Part shown: piece by piece, positions 51,766 to 59,567 of the stretch | Position numbering within the stretch: the stretch's first letter is position 1 | Layout: each line of letters begins with the position of its first letter | Source of the DNA: Vibrio hepatarius | GTDB lineage: Bacteria; Pseudomonadota; Gammaproteobacteria; Enterobacterales; Vibrionaceae | Length of the DNA: 64,000 bases | Assembly: GCF_018860525.1 (NCBI RefSeq) | Contig: NZ_JAHKPM010000045.1 | Coordinates: 1 to 64,000, forward strand | Direction of reading: 5' to 3' | Notes under the pieces: model-generated | Told to the model about the DNA's origin: nothing | The model's database searches: none | Seen by the model: the letters and a program-made list of their open reading frames with translations, nothing else | Made by a program: the position numbers and the translations under genes

Positions 51766-53852
51766 CCGTAAATGCCTCTTGAATGGTTGTATCGGCGCTT
51801 TGGTTTGCGCTCGAATTCGGGTTTAACATCGGCGTCTACCACATTACTATTTAGTTGCCACTCGGTAGCCCAATGAGGTGGCTTTGACCAGTCGATATCA
51901 TCACCCCCTAAGTAGTGCATACCTGCTTCTGCATAAGAGCAAAGGTCTGTGGTTTCGTTGGCCGTGTTCGCTAGACACTCCCAATCACCTTTGTCATTGA
52001 TAAACTCAGCAGTGAGTTCTTCGTACCACTCGCGGCTTGCCCATTTGGGTAAGTGGAAGTAACGAGAGCCGAACTCTAAACGAGAGTAGCTGGCAGCCAC
52101 GCGGTTCTTTAATCGGTTAGTGTGGAGCAGAAGTAAAGGTACTTCACCATGCGCGATCTTACTGCGCTTATCTGGACGGGTTTCTTTTACTAGCTTGTCG
52201 ATGTCTCGACTTGCTCCCTTAACCACGCGAAACAGGTGCGCCAAGCTCTTAGGCTTTAAGCTGTTGTAAAACTGATAGGCCTGATCGGTTACTGACGTTT
52301 TCTTCCCGTCTTTCTTATCACCGCTACCACCTGAGTCACATAGGGTAAGCACTGGCTTCATGACACGGCCAGAGCCATCTCCTAGTGGGTAAGTCTTTTT
52401 AATGACTTGCTCAATGAGCAATTCCCAATCTTCTGCATACACTGCAGGGTTCAAACGTTCATTGTTGCGGTTTGAGTTGGTTAGAATTTCAAAACGATCA
52501 ATGACCCAACGCTGTAAACCTTCACCATAGACTTGAGCTTGAACCACAAAACGAGCATTCTTTTTACCGCCTTGCACGTCAATACTCATAATTAGGAATC
52601 GACCATCTTTAGGAATAACAGCGCGAGGGTAATCCACCGATTTTTCCATCAACTCATGAGCACCAAAATCATTGCTTTCGGTTTGGAGAATGTAAGGCCT
52701 ACCAACGTCAACGTTGTAGAAGGACATTAGCTTATTCTCATCCCCCGTTTCTTCAAACTGCCTTTGTGCCGCGAGATACAGACGAACAAGCTCGTCCCAA
52801 CTTTGGTAAGTCGCTACCACACCCTCAAACCAGAATGTCGCCCATTTGGACTTCCTTATCTGGCTCTCATCAGTCACTTCTTTGCCATATTGATCAATAG
52901 CGCCTTCTCGGAACCATCGACCTTCTAGATTTTTATCTTGTTTCTGCTCTTCACGGATAACATGAATACACCGCGGGCATTTCACATGCGCTGTTTTTGA
53001 AATGTCAATGTCGTTTTCTAGTGAATCGTCCCAGTGCAGAGTTTCAAACACAGGCATAAACCAGTGATCACAATCACCACACCACCAATAAAAGCGGCGG
53101 CGATCGCCTTGATTATAGATCTCCGCAATACCACCGCATGGTTGCGACTGGTGTGCGCCCAACTGTTCATCAGGAATGGGGGATTTGACTAATCGTCCAG
53201 GTGAACTCTCTGCCATTGTCATGCCAGAAGATTTAGCATTTTGAACACGCTTGCGCATCAGCGAGAATTTATCACCCTCTTGCCCTATTCCGTCATCATC
53301 ACGGTCATAGTCAGAGCAAGCAACATAGCGATAGGTTTCGGCTGATAAACTGGTTTCGGTTGCTGAATCTAGGTTAAGGTTCATCCTATTAAGAAAGTGC
53401 TTATAAGTCAGCGTATCGTCTGACTTTCGCCCCGTTCTTAACTGAGCAATCCCTTTAGTAGCAGCAAAACAACGAGCAAGGTCTTTCTTTGCCATGCTCT
53501 CTGCTTTCTTCTTGGTGGAGTAGATCAGCAGCATATCACCAGGGGATTGGGTAAGTGCGTAATTGATCCAACCTTCTACCAGTGCTTTGGTTTTTCCGCT
53601 CCGCGCAGGTCCCATCAAACCGACAACATCATAGATTCGACGCGGTAAGCTATTCATGGGTTCGCACATATAGGGAACTTGGCTGGACAGGAACTTGGTC
53701 ACATCTGTACCGTTAGATATCCACAAGTCTTCGTCTGCTGCTTCAACTGGGGTTTTGTCTTCTGGCCTACACAAGTAAGCCAATTTCCGGCGAATAACTG
53801 CAGCATCAGCAAATTTTACCCCTAAACAATCATCAAACTTGTTCAAGCTCAT
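51762..53852 (-). CDS. Terminase large subunit (GpA family)
   Basis: The 696-aa terminase carries a Walker A-like GLMGPARSGKTKALVEGW near residue 80, a GIGQEGDKFSLMRKRVQNAK segment, zinc-like C..C in CGDCDHWFMPVF and CPRC, and the C-terminal nuclease region (LTLCDSGGSGDKKDGKKTS). It translocates DNA and cuts at cos together with the small subunit. The length is slightly above lambda A (641 aa). Confidence 0.92.
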   Translation of the reverse strand: MSLNKFDDCLGVKFADAAVIRRKLAYLCRPEDKTPVEAADEDLWISNGTDVTKFLSSQVPYMCEPMNSLPRRIYDVVGLMGPARSGKTKALVEGWINYALTQSPGDMLLIYSTKKKAESMAKKDLARCFAATKGIAQLRTGRKSDDTLTYKHFLNRMNLNLDSATETSLSAETYRYVACSDYDRDDDGIGQEGDKFSLMRKRVQNAKSSGMTMAESSPGRLVKSPIPDEQLGAHQSQPCGGIAEIYNQGDRRRFYWWCGDCDHWFMPVFETLHWDDSLENDIDISKTAHVKCPRCIHVIREEQKQDKNLEGRWFREGAIDQYGKEVTDESQIRKSKWATFWFEGVVATYQSWDELVRLYLAAQRQFEETGDENKLMSFYNVDVGRPYILQTESNDFGAHELMEKSVDYPRAVIPKDGRFLIMSIDVQGGKKNARFVVQAQVYGEGLQRWVIDRFEILTNSNRNNERLNPAVYAEDWELLIEQVIKKTYPLGDGSGRVMKPVLTLCDSGGSGDKKDGKKTSVTDQAYQFYNSLKPKSLAHLFRVVKGASRDIDKLVKETRPDKRSKIAHGEVPLLLLHTNRLKNRVAASYSRLEFGSRYFHLPKWASREWYEELTAEFINDKGDWECLANTANETTDLCSYAEAGMHYLGGDDIDWSKPPHWATEWQLNSNVVDADVKPEFERKPKRRYNHSRGIYG

Positions 53853-54303
53853 CCGTTACCGCCTGTAGATCAAAATTAAATAGTCGTTCTAGTTCTTCAA
53901 GTTGCTGTGGCGTTATCGTGGAAACAGCGGTTTCTACCCTTGTAATTGCAGTCGTTTTAAACCTTTTGATAGCCGTTATGCACCGACCTAACTCACTCTC
54001 ATAATCCGTAACATCAACAACTTCTTCAGTGTCTTTCATAAACTTGAGCTTTTCGCCTTGCGCTTGGATATAAGCGCGAAACTCAGCGGCGGTTTTGAAA
54101 CCCATAAGATCTGGTGCATCAGACTCTTTGCGTGGAGCTTGAACTAAATAAGGCATCACCTGAACAAGATCATAAAGTGGCGTTTGACCTTTGTAGGCCA
54201 ATGGCTCTATGCCTGCTGCTTTGAGCTTTTTGCGAATGGTAGAACGATGATAGCCAAATACCTCTAGCTCAGTCAGATTCCAGAGGCGCTTTTCATTATT
54301 CAT
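53833..54303 (-). CDS. Terminase small subunit (Nu1-like)
   Basis: The product is 156 aa from ATG 54303. The N-terminal winged helix-like motif is WNLTELEVFGYHRSTIRKKL, followed by a linker and C-terminal helical assembly segment (LEELERLFNFDLQAVTDELE). It recognises the packaging site. The gene overlaps the large subunit gene by 20 bp. An upstream start at 54354 lacks a ribosome site. Confidence 0.82.
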   Translation of the reverse strand: MNNEKRLWNLTELEVFGYHRSTIRKKLKAAGIEPLAYKGQTPLYDLVQVMPYLVQAPRKESDAPDLMGFKTAAEFRAYIQAQGEKLKFMKDTEEVVDVTDYESELGRCITAIKRFKTTAITRVETAVSTITPQQLEELERLFNFDLQAVTDELEQV

Positions 54304-54820
54304 AATGACCCCTGAACTGGTTAAATTTGGTTGTCTCGTCTCTCCGAGTGTCACGCCTTTTTCGCCTGAGCTTGACGTTAGCCGTAATGAGGGGATTTCG
54401 CCCTTGGCTTGTTTCTTTTTGACTTTTTCTGTGCGCTCACATGTAAGGAGTAAGCAACGGGTCAGGTTACTTCATGGTTATAGCTAACATAGAGAAACAG
54501 CGAGAAACCAACGCTTGCCTAGATAGGCGTAGGAATAGGGTCACCACTTTGGGCACTGCTGTTAAATGGCCGAAGCCTGGCAATGCTCGACGGCATCGCA
54601 AAGTCACTAGCACTGACTGCCCAAGTGGTGATTATTGTTGCTTTATTAATGGCTCTCGTTCGAAAGCCATTTGTAAAACATCGTGTCTTGAAGCTACTTA
54701 TGCCTTAAAGGGTTGCTAGCCCTACCTCATCCCTGCCTATTGGCTACATGCGGGATACGTTGCAATCACATGCTGACGCTAACTGATAACAAGTGCGGTC
54801 AGTAAAACACTCGAAGTGAT
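54304..54820. other. Gap between terminase and lysis genes, possible cos region
   Basis: These 517 bp have no convincing gene. Because lambda-type phages place cos just upstream of Nu1, this is the expected cos location. It contains an imperfect 24-bp palindrome (AATGGCTCTCG / CGAAAGCCATT at 54648-54671). A plus-strand frame at 54474-54719 is open but opposes all the late genes and is not called. Confidence 0.4.
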
Positions 54821-55003
54821 TTACATCGCTTCTAACTGAGCCCGGAGCTCAGCGAGGCGAATTGCGCTATCTTTGTCCAAACAAACACCACCATCACTCA
54901 GATCTATCACGTTTAGATTCTGAGGCCAGCTCGGCAAAGGTCTTATCGGACTTGAGCACGCCGTCATCAGAATTAGCGATAGCAGCAGCAGGATCATCCG
55001 CAT
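54821..55003 (-). CDS. Rz1-like outer-membrane spanin lipoprotein
   Basis: The product is 60 aa. A lipoprotein signal with the lipobox LMTACSS (Cys about 16) follows a hydrophobic MILLLLSLIL; a Pro-rich segment IRPLPSWPQNL and an acidic Leu-rich tail follow. It lies in another frame largely inside the 54894-55082 gene, as Rz1 does within Rz. It should form the outer-membrane half of a spanin that breaks the outer membrane at lysis. Confidence 0.72.
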   Translation of the reverse strand: MRMILLLLSLILMTACSSPIRPLPSWPQNLNVIDLSDGGVCLDKDSAIRLAELRAQLEAM

Positions 55004-55082
55004 ACTCTTTGGCCTTTTTTCGGTTTAACAGGTTAAGAGCTGCTGCAAAGAACCTTGCTAGCACCTCGGCTGCACGATTCAT
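54894..55082 (-). CDS. Small lysis-region protein overlapping the Rz1-like gene
   Basis: The product is 62 aa, MNRAAEVLARFFAAALNLLN at the start and KSDKTFAELASESKRDR at the end. It is helical and amphipathic without an obvious transmembrane segment, so it is not a typical Rz. It starts 1 bp after the holin gene stop (TAGATG). It is placed as the inner partner of the Rz1-like protein, but the role is inferred from overlap only. Confidence 0.6.
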   Translation of the reverse strand: MNRAAEVLARFFAAALNLLNRKKAKEYADDPAAAIANSDDGVLKSDKTFAELASESKRDRSE

Positions 55083-55352
55083 CTAAACACTTCCGATATT
55101 TTGGGAGTGCTTATAGTTACCTGCGGCAAAATCCCAAACAAAGCGAAGCCACCAAGGCCATTTGGCTTTGAACTCTTCGCTTACCTGAGCATCTGCATGG
55201 GCGATAAAGCCCACTATAGTGGTTAGCATACCAATAGCCATATATACCCAATTGGGTACTTCTGGGTCTGGTGCTAAGCCTGAGGCCGCAAACACGGCGG
55301 ATGCTGCCAACATCGTAAAGGCAGCGAGGACGAATTGGATTGTTTGCTTCAC
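55083..55352 (-). CDS. Putative holin
   Basis: The 89-aa protein has two hydrophobic segments (FVLAAFTMLAASAVFAASGL and YMAIGMLTTIVGFIAHADA) and a short charged C-terminus, the usual class II holin plan, next to the endolysin and spanin genes. It would permeabilise the inner membrane to release the endolysin. The first segment might instead be cleaved, which would leave a one-TM protein. Confidence 0.72.
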   Translation of the reverse strand: MKQTIQFVLAAFTMLAASAVFAASGLAPDPEVPNWVYMAIGMLTTIVGFIAHADAQVSEEFKAKWPWWLRFVWDFAAGNYKHSQNIGSV

Positions 55353-55365
55353 AGATCACCTCCAT

Positions 55366-55390
55366 AAAAAAAGCAGCCAATTGGCTGCTG
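55366..55390 (-). terminator. Internal terminator in the lysis cassette
   Basis: AGCAGCCAATTGGCTGCT is a 9-bp perfect stem, followed by TTTTTTT on the minus strand, between endolysin and holin. Confidence 0.75.
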
Positions 55391-55406
55391 GTTATAAGAT
55401 TCCTAT

Positions 55407-55835
55407 CTATTCATTCAGGAGTTCGAAGTGGGGGCCATCATAACTGCCCCGTTCGTGCTCATCTTTACTAGAGCCGTTTTGGTTCCAATCTCCACCCCAT
55501 CGAATACGAATGCCGATCACCTCTGCGGCTTTGAACATCGCCTCGGCTACTACCGGGCATTTATCCCAAGCCACTTTGCCAGCAAGCAGAGGAACAAGGT
55601 CAACCGCGTGGCAAAAGCCATCATCTTGAATAAGGTGTTTGCTATTCAGCGTCCATGTTCTTTTTGGTTTGCCGTAATACAGTTGGCGTTGACGCTCGTT
55701 AGTTCGTACTGTTTCACTAACTGAAATATCGACCTCTTCAAGAAAGGTGATAGCAAGAGCAACACATGCTGCTATTTTGGGGTGTAGTTTGTGCAAACGA
55801 GTTAGGCTGCGTTTGCCTAAAAAGAATTGAGTCAT
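55407..55835 (-). CDS. Endolysin, M15-type L-alanyl-D-glutamate peptidase
   Basis: The 142-aa peptidase has zinc ligands in SKHLIQDDGFCHAVDLVP (His and Asp) and the C-terminal DGPHFELL (His), matching T5-type endolysins. It cleaves the peptide bond between L-Ala and D-Glu in peptidoglycan. It has no signal peptide, so release depends on the holin. It overlaps the upstream gene by 4 bp. Confidence 0.88.
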   Translation of the reverse strand: MTQFFLGKRSLTRLHKLHPKIAACVALAITFLEEVDISVSETVRTNERQRQLYYGKPKRTWTLNSKHLIQDDGFCHAVDLVPLLAGKVAWDKCPVVAEAMFKAAEVIGIRIRWGGDWNQNGSSKDEHERGSYDGPHFELLNE

Positions 55836-56116
55836 TGCTTTCTCTCTAATGCTCGTAGGCGGTGCTCAAGATCTCGTTTATCCGAGTTGTATTCTTTTCG
55901 AAACTGCTCACTTCTATCAGCCGCTTCTTGAATATCTACTCGAAGGTTGAGCATGTCAGCTTGGAGTGTTGCGAGAGAAACTTGATTACTACTCACCGTT
56001 CCACCAATCCAAAGAAGTAGTGCAGCAATCACTGCAGAGGCAACGGTAACCAAAATTTTAGTTTGGTTAGAATCGTGCTGAACTTGAGTATGTTTATCGC
56101 TGCATGAATTTGACAT
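55832..56116 (-). CDS. Membrane-anchored coiled-coil protein (lysis region)
   Basis: The product is 94 aa from ATG 56116. One TM helix (ILVTVASAVIAALLLWIGG) and a C-terminal coiled coil (LQADMLNLRVDIQEAADRSE, then RALERKQ) are visible. It lies directly upstream of the endolysin and may be the inner-membrane spanin (Rz-like) partner or a second holin component. The topology (N-in, periplasmic coiled coil) is that of an i-spanin. Confidence 0.6.
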   Translation of the reverse strand: MSNSCSDKHTQVQHDSNQTKILVTVASAVIAALLLWIGGTVSSNQVSLATLQADMLNLRVDIQEAADRSEQFRKEYNSDKRDLEHRLRALERKQ

Positions 56117-56129
56117 ATATAGCGCCCAC

Positions 56130-56165
56130 AAAAAAGCGCCCGACTTTCGGTTAAGAAAGGGGCGC
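56130..56165 (-). terminator. Terminator before the lysis cassette
   Basis: GCGCCC and GGGCGC form a GC-rich stem around a loop with a smaller pairing, followed by TTTTTT on the minus strand. Confidence 0.7.
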
Positions 56166-56190
56166 ATTTAAGTAATAAACCGTAGATAAA

Positions 56191-56220
56191 AGAAAACCCC
56201 GCCGAGGTGGGCGAGGTTTT
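56191..56220 (-). terminator. Terminator after the SH3-like gene
   Basis: AAAACC.CGCC and GGCG.GGTTTT pairing with a TTTTCTTTT tail on the minus strand forms a strong hairpin. Confidence 0.75.
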
Positions 56221-56327
56221 GCATCCTGGAAATAGTGCTCCATTTTTGGGTGATTGTCAACGCTCAACTATGAATCAATATCAATATGTGACCTATTTTG
56301 TATTTTTATGTATGAGACTGATATTTA

Positions 56328-56765
56328 TTATTGATATCTAACGTCCGGTTGCATTACCCAACCAACTTTTCCTTTATGCATTCCCTGTATAACACGCACT
56401 TGGTACCAAGATGTCATTTGCCCTTCGACGTCAAGTTTGGCAGAGTCAATAACTTCAATTCTGCTTCCGTTATTAACGCGCTCAATATGTAAATCTTTGT
56501 TATTTACTCCATGGGCTGCAAGAATATCAGGTTTCCTCAAAAGCCAACTTCCATTGTTTATTGAATCGATTACAAGCTTAGGCTCAGATTGCGGTGCTAA
56601 GTTAAAGTTATTCGTCGTAAAGGACTCACCACTTTGATTAACAATAGAACCAGAGTTGTTTTGGTTGTTGTTCACCACTTGCGGAGACGCATTTAAGTAA
56701 CTTACTCCAGCAATTGCGGTACCAATAATCGTTGCAATTGACGCAAATTTTCCTAGCTTTGTCAT
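56328..56765 (-). CDS. SH3-like domain membrane/secreted protein, moron candidate
   Basis: The product is 145 aa from ATG 56765 (AAGGAC upstream). An N-terminal hydrophobic helix (FASIATIIGTAIAGVSYLNA) is a signal anchor or uncleaved signal. An Asn-rich linker (VVNNNQNNSGSIVNQSG) and a C-terminal bacterial SH3-like domain follow (INNGSRIEVIDSAKLDVEG, KVGWVMQPDVRY). It is bracketed by terminators, outside the usual phage modules. It may alter the lysogen surface. The role is unknown. Confidence 0.65.
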   Translation of the reverse strand: MTKLGKFASIATIIGTAIAGVSYLNASPQVVNNNQNNSGSIVNQSGESFTTNNFNLAPQSEPKLVIDSINNGSWLLRKPDILAAHGVNNKDLHIERVNNGSRIEVIDSAKLDVEGQMTSWYQVRVIQGMHKGKVGWVMQPDVRYQ

Positions 56766-57070
56766 TATGTTAGTCCTTATCCATGATAGTTCTCGGAAAA
56801 ATATCAGTCTACAGAACACCATGTTACAAAGTAGATTTAGAGCTGTCTTTAATGAAAAAAGCAGAAATGATAATTTTCTATAAAGCACAAACTTTTTGTG
56901 AAAATAGATGTTAGTTTAATAACTAAAAGGATATTGTAGCCAAGGTTAAGATTGATACTAAGTTCGACCTATTGCTGGACTATTGATAAGTGTTGGGTCT
57001 AACTACTAAAGTGGTACGAAACGTCAGTTCGTACATACAAAATAAGAATTAAAAAGAAAATAAGCAGTGC

Positions 57071-57100
57071 TAAACACTACCGACTACTCGGTAGTGTTTA
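57071..57100. other. Perfect 13-bp inverted repeat
   Basis: TAAACACTACCGA, CTAC, TCGGTAGTGTTTA is a 13-bp perfect stem with a 4-nt loop in the 389-bp gap between the SH3-like gene and the 92-aa gene. It could be the terminator of the 92-aa gene (T-rich stretch follows on the minus strand) or an operator. The rest of 56766-57154 is AT-rich and holds nothing else seen. Confidence 0.7.
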
Positions 57101-57154
57101 GAAATCTGTGTCAGATCTAGTCATAACTAGCACAACTAACAGTTGTTATCATTT

Positions 57155-57433
57155 TTACCCATTTCGTAGTTTAATATCACATTTATCTATAAATTCTCTT
57201 GTTTCACCAAGTGTTTGAACATTGATTGCCTCCTTCATAGCTTCAGGAGGAAGTTTGTATTTAATAATATAAATCTTAGTTGCCGTTACAAGTGTAGCCT
57301 TAACTATCTGACATACTTCCTCTGAATCATGTCCATTGAAATAATCTTGATTCGCTATAACACGAGCATCATTAGGTTCCAACATGTCCAAGGCTCTTCC
57401 TACAAAACCTTCATCTTTAGTGCTTCTTTCCAT
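57155..57433 (-). CDS. 92-aa hypothetical phage protein
   Basis: The 92-aa soluble protein has a helical, charged sequence (GFVGRALDMLEPNDARVIAN, then VCQIVKATLVTATKIYIIKY). It is alone between a 13-bp hairpin and a 266-bp gap. It is AT-rich compared with the structural genes and could be a moron or part of the regulatory region. I do not recognise the family. Confidence 0.55.
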   Translation of the reverse strand: MERSTKDEGFVGRALDMLEPNDARVIANQDYFNGHDSEEVCQIVKATLVTATKIYIIKYKLPPEAMKEAINVQTLGETREFIDKCDIKLRNG

Positions 57434-57699
57434 GTTCTACTCCTTATGACATATTAACTTATTAAAAAATATCGACATTAATCGTATTTTGCTAAAGCCT
57501 ATTAACAGAAAAATTGACGTCTTTCACTCTCATAAAATGCACCATTGCTCATATGAAGTCAATTGGATAAGATTTGAGTTGAGTAAATCCAGATTAACAA
57601 TATATGAATGGCAATAGTTCATAACAAGGAATGAACATAGATTTTTTAGAAAAGGCAATATGCTATCGTGAGAAACAACTATTATCGGTTTCCATCACA

Positions 57700-58287
57700 T
57701 TACGCAGCTTCCTCTTCTCTTTTTATCCTCTCCATTAAAGCGAGCATCGCTATCGTACGCTGATCGCTCAACCAGCAAGTAAGTTGCTGCAAAATGGGTA
57801 AGTACTTACGCTTAAATACCGAATAGGTGCAGCGGAACTTACCGTCGGATACCAGAGCAGCAAAGCGACTGTGCTCATCCCACTGGATACGCCCTTCATT
57901 GCAAAAGGTGCAATTGCGCTTTTGGCGACGTTCGGTTTTGTAATAACCCGAACCGTTGCATGTTGGGCATATTTGACCTAGTTGGCTAGTTGCCTCAGTA
58001 ATAGCTACTTGCACTATCGCTTTGTACGCTAACTCGCTCTTTTGACCTCGGTTTTTTGCTGTCATGTTGATTAGCTCTAGCATAACCACTGGTTCTAACA
58101 TCTTACGAGAATGAAAGTCTTTATGGATTTCTGTAAACAAAATTAAAAAGCCTACAGGTGATTCTTTCCAAGAGATACCAACCATAGCAAGCTGTTCTTC
58201 TAGGCTAAATATGCCCTTGCCTCCACCTCCTTGTGAATAATTGATGCCTTTTAATCCAAACTTAGCCAATAATGTTTCTGGTCGCAT
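57700..58287 (-). CDS. Q-like antitermination protein with zinc finger
   Basis: The 195-aa protein has CPTCNGSGYY and CTFCNEGRI (about 109-131), a four-Cys DnaJ-type zinc finger, in an otherwise helical context ending LMERIKREEEAA. It is the last early-region gene before the lysis and packaging genes, exactly where Q-type antiterminators sit. Several terminators within the downstream late operon are consistent with such a role. The assignment is from place and zinc finger; no direct sequence match to lambda Q is claimed. Confidence 0.6.
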   Translation of the reverse strand: MRPETLLAKFGLKGINYSQGGGGKGIFSLEEQLAMVGISWKESPVGFLILFTEIHKDFHSRKMLEPVVMLELINMTAKNRGQKSELAYKAIVQVAITEATSQLGQICPTCNGSGYYKTERRQKRNCTFCNEGRIQWDEHSRFAALVSDGKFRCTYSVFKRKYLPILQQLTCWLSDQRTIAMLALMERIKREEEAA

Positions 58288-58920
58288 CTATGCTACCTCC
58301 CGTAGTCTTGTTCTGAAGTTGACTCCTAGCTCACCTGACACGCCTCTTGTAAACGGAATTTTCGGCGTATAGTGCATGTGGTGCGGTGTCCATAACACAA
58401 AAGCAGACGGAAAGTTAACACCGCGTTTTTGGGTTACTCCATCGATATCAAGAAAATTGTAACGCCCATCCGGTTCATATATAGCTGTTGCCTTACCATC
58501 AACGAGTTCACGCCACCAACCTGTTGCTGGCTCATAAGGCAATAACATCAAACCACTGTTGCCATTCTGCACCTCTTGAAATGCTTTTCGAATGAACAGT
58601 TGCTTGAGGTCAAATGGCGGATTGCACCACCAATCGTTTTCCCAAGGTAATCTCAAGGCATCAAAGCCCACGATCTTAGCTTGAGGGTTAAAATCATCCG
58701 CGGTAAAACCCGTACCTTGCTGATGCAGATTACCTGATCGTTGTTCCAACCAATCAATCGAGGTGTAAAAACGGTTTACTTTAGCAGTGGCTGGCTCTGC
58801 TGCTACGTCTAGCTGGAATGGTTTACCGTATAAGGCTACGCCATCTTCAAAACAATCCCAGGTAGTTGCCCAGCGGTTTTTGTCTTGTACTTTGGTTGTT
58901 GAATGTACGAGGATCGGCAT
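58288..58920 (-). CDS. Phage DNA N6-adenine methyltransferase (Dam-like)
   Basis: The product is 210 aa from ATG 58920. The methyltransferase catalytic motif is NPPF (about 100; WWCNPPFDLKQLFIRK), with DALRLPWENDWWCNP before it. It is the phage Dam family that methylates adenine. The start overlaps the stop of the replication gene (TAATG). It may protect phage DNA from restriction or regulate replication. Confidence 0.88.
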   Translation of the reverse strand: MPILVHSTTKVQDKNRWATTWDCFEDGVALYGKPFQLDVAAEPATAKVNRFYTSIDWLEQRSGNLHQQGTGFTADDFNPQAKIVGFDALRLPWENDWWCNPPFDLKQLFIRKAFQEVQNGNSGLMLLPYEPATGWWRELVDGKATAIYEPDGRYNFLDIDGVTQKRGVNFPSAFVLWTPHHMHYTPKIPFTRGVSGELGVNFRTRLREVA

Positions 58921-59567
58921 TATGCTCTTCTCCCTCGTTCTGCTACCCTTGCGAAAACAGAGCCTGTACAAAACTGTTTTGGCTTAGGCCTATTTTCGAT
59001 ACTTGGTAGCGTACTCTTATCCTCAATTTGAACGAGGTCACGTGGTGGTAAGGCACCCTGCTGATCTTTCTCAAGATACTTTCTGAGCGCTGCTCGATGC
59101 TTTGCGCGAGCTCTTGGCTCATCAAGATATCTACGACATTCAAAACCTACTTCTTGATTTGCCCAATATTCTGCTTCACCTAGAGATTTGCCGCGTAACA
59201 TACGGGAAAAAGCGGCATCAAAGTCAACATCAAGCAAGTCACCACGAGCAATAAATTCAGGTAAACTAGGCGGCCACGCTTCCCCACCGAGTAAAGATTT
59301 ATTCACTGCTTTGCGTATCTCCGTTATCGACATGGTGGAAATCCCTTGAACCCAAGTCGATGGTAGCGCCGTGTGTGGCCATTTCGTCCCGAACGCTTCC
59401 ACAAATTTGGTGTTCACCCACTCTGCTGGACTGAGTTGAATGATCTGATTGCCCAATTGGTGTGGCAGTGTGTCCGTACTGTTCGAGCAAGCGCTGGTTG
59501 TGCTGCTCGAATCGGTTTGCTGTAGTGCCCGTTCCAGAGTTTGTTTGGTTAAATTTTTCATGCTCAT
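58920..59567 (-). CDS. Replication protein P-like
   Basis: The 215-aa protein has the lambda P-type core: WPHTALPSTWVQGISTMSIT followed by EAWPPSLPEFIARGDLLDV. Such proteins recruit the host DnaB helicase. Its first 90 codons overlap the C-terminal end of the O-like gene in another frame, and this part already belongs to the conserved domain. The ATG at 59567 has weak AGATGG upstream. Confidence 0.78.
   Translation of the reverse strand: MSMKNLTKQTLERALQQTDSSSTTSACSNSTDTLPHQLGNQIIQLSPAEWVNTKFVEAFGTKWPHTALPSTWVQGISTMSITEIRKAVNKSLLGGEAWPPSLPEFIARGDLLDVDFDAAFSRMLRGKSLGEAEYWANQEVGFECRRYLDEPRARAKHRAALRKYLEKDQQGALPPRDLVQIEDKSTLPSIENRPKPKQFCTGSVFARVAERGRRA

Noticed and set aside
54474..54719. 81-codon plus-strand frame between terminase and lysis genes
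   Set aside because: It opposes all late genes, has no clear ribosome site and no known family; the region is more likely to hold cos.
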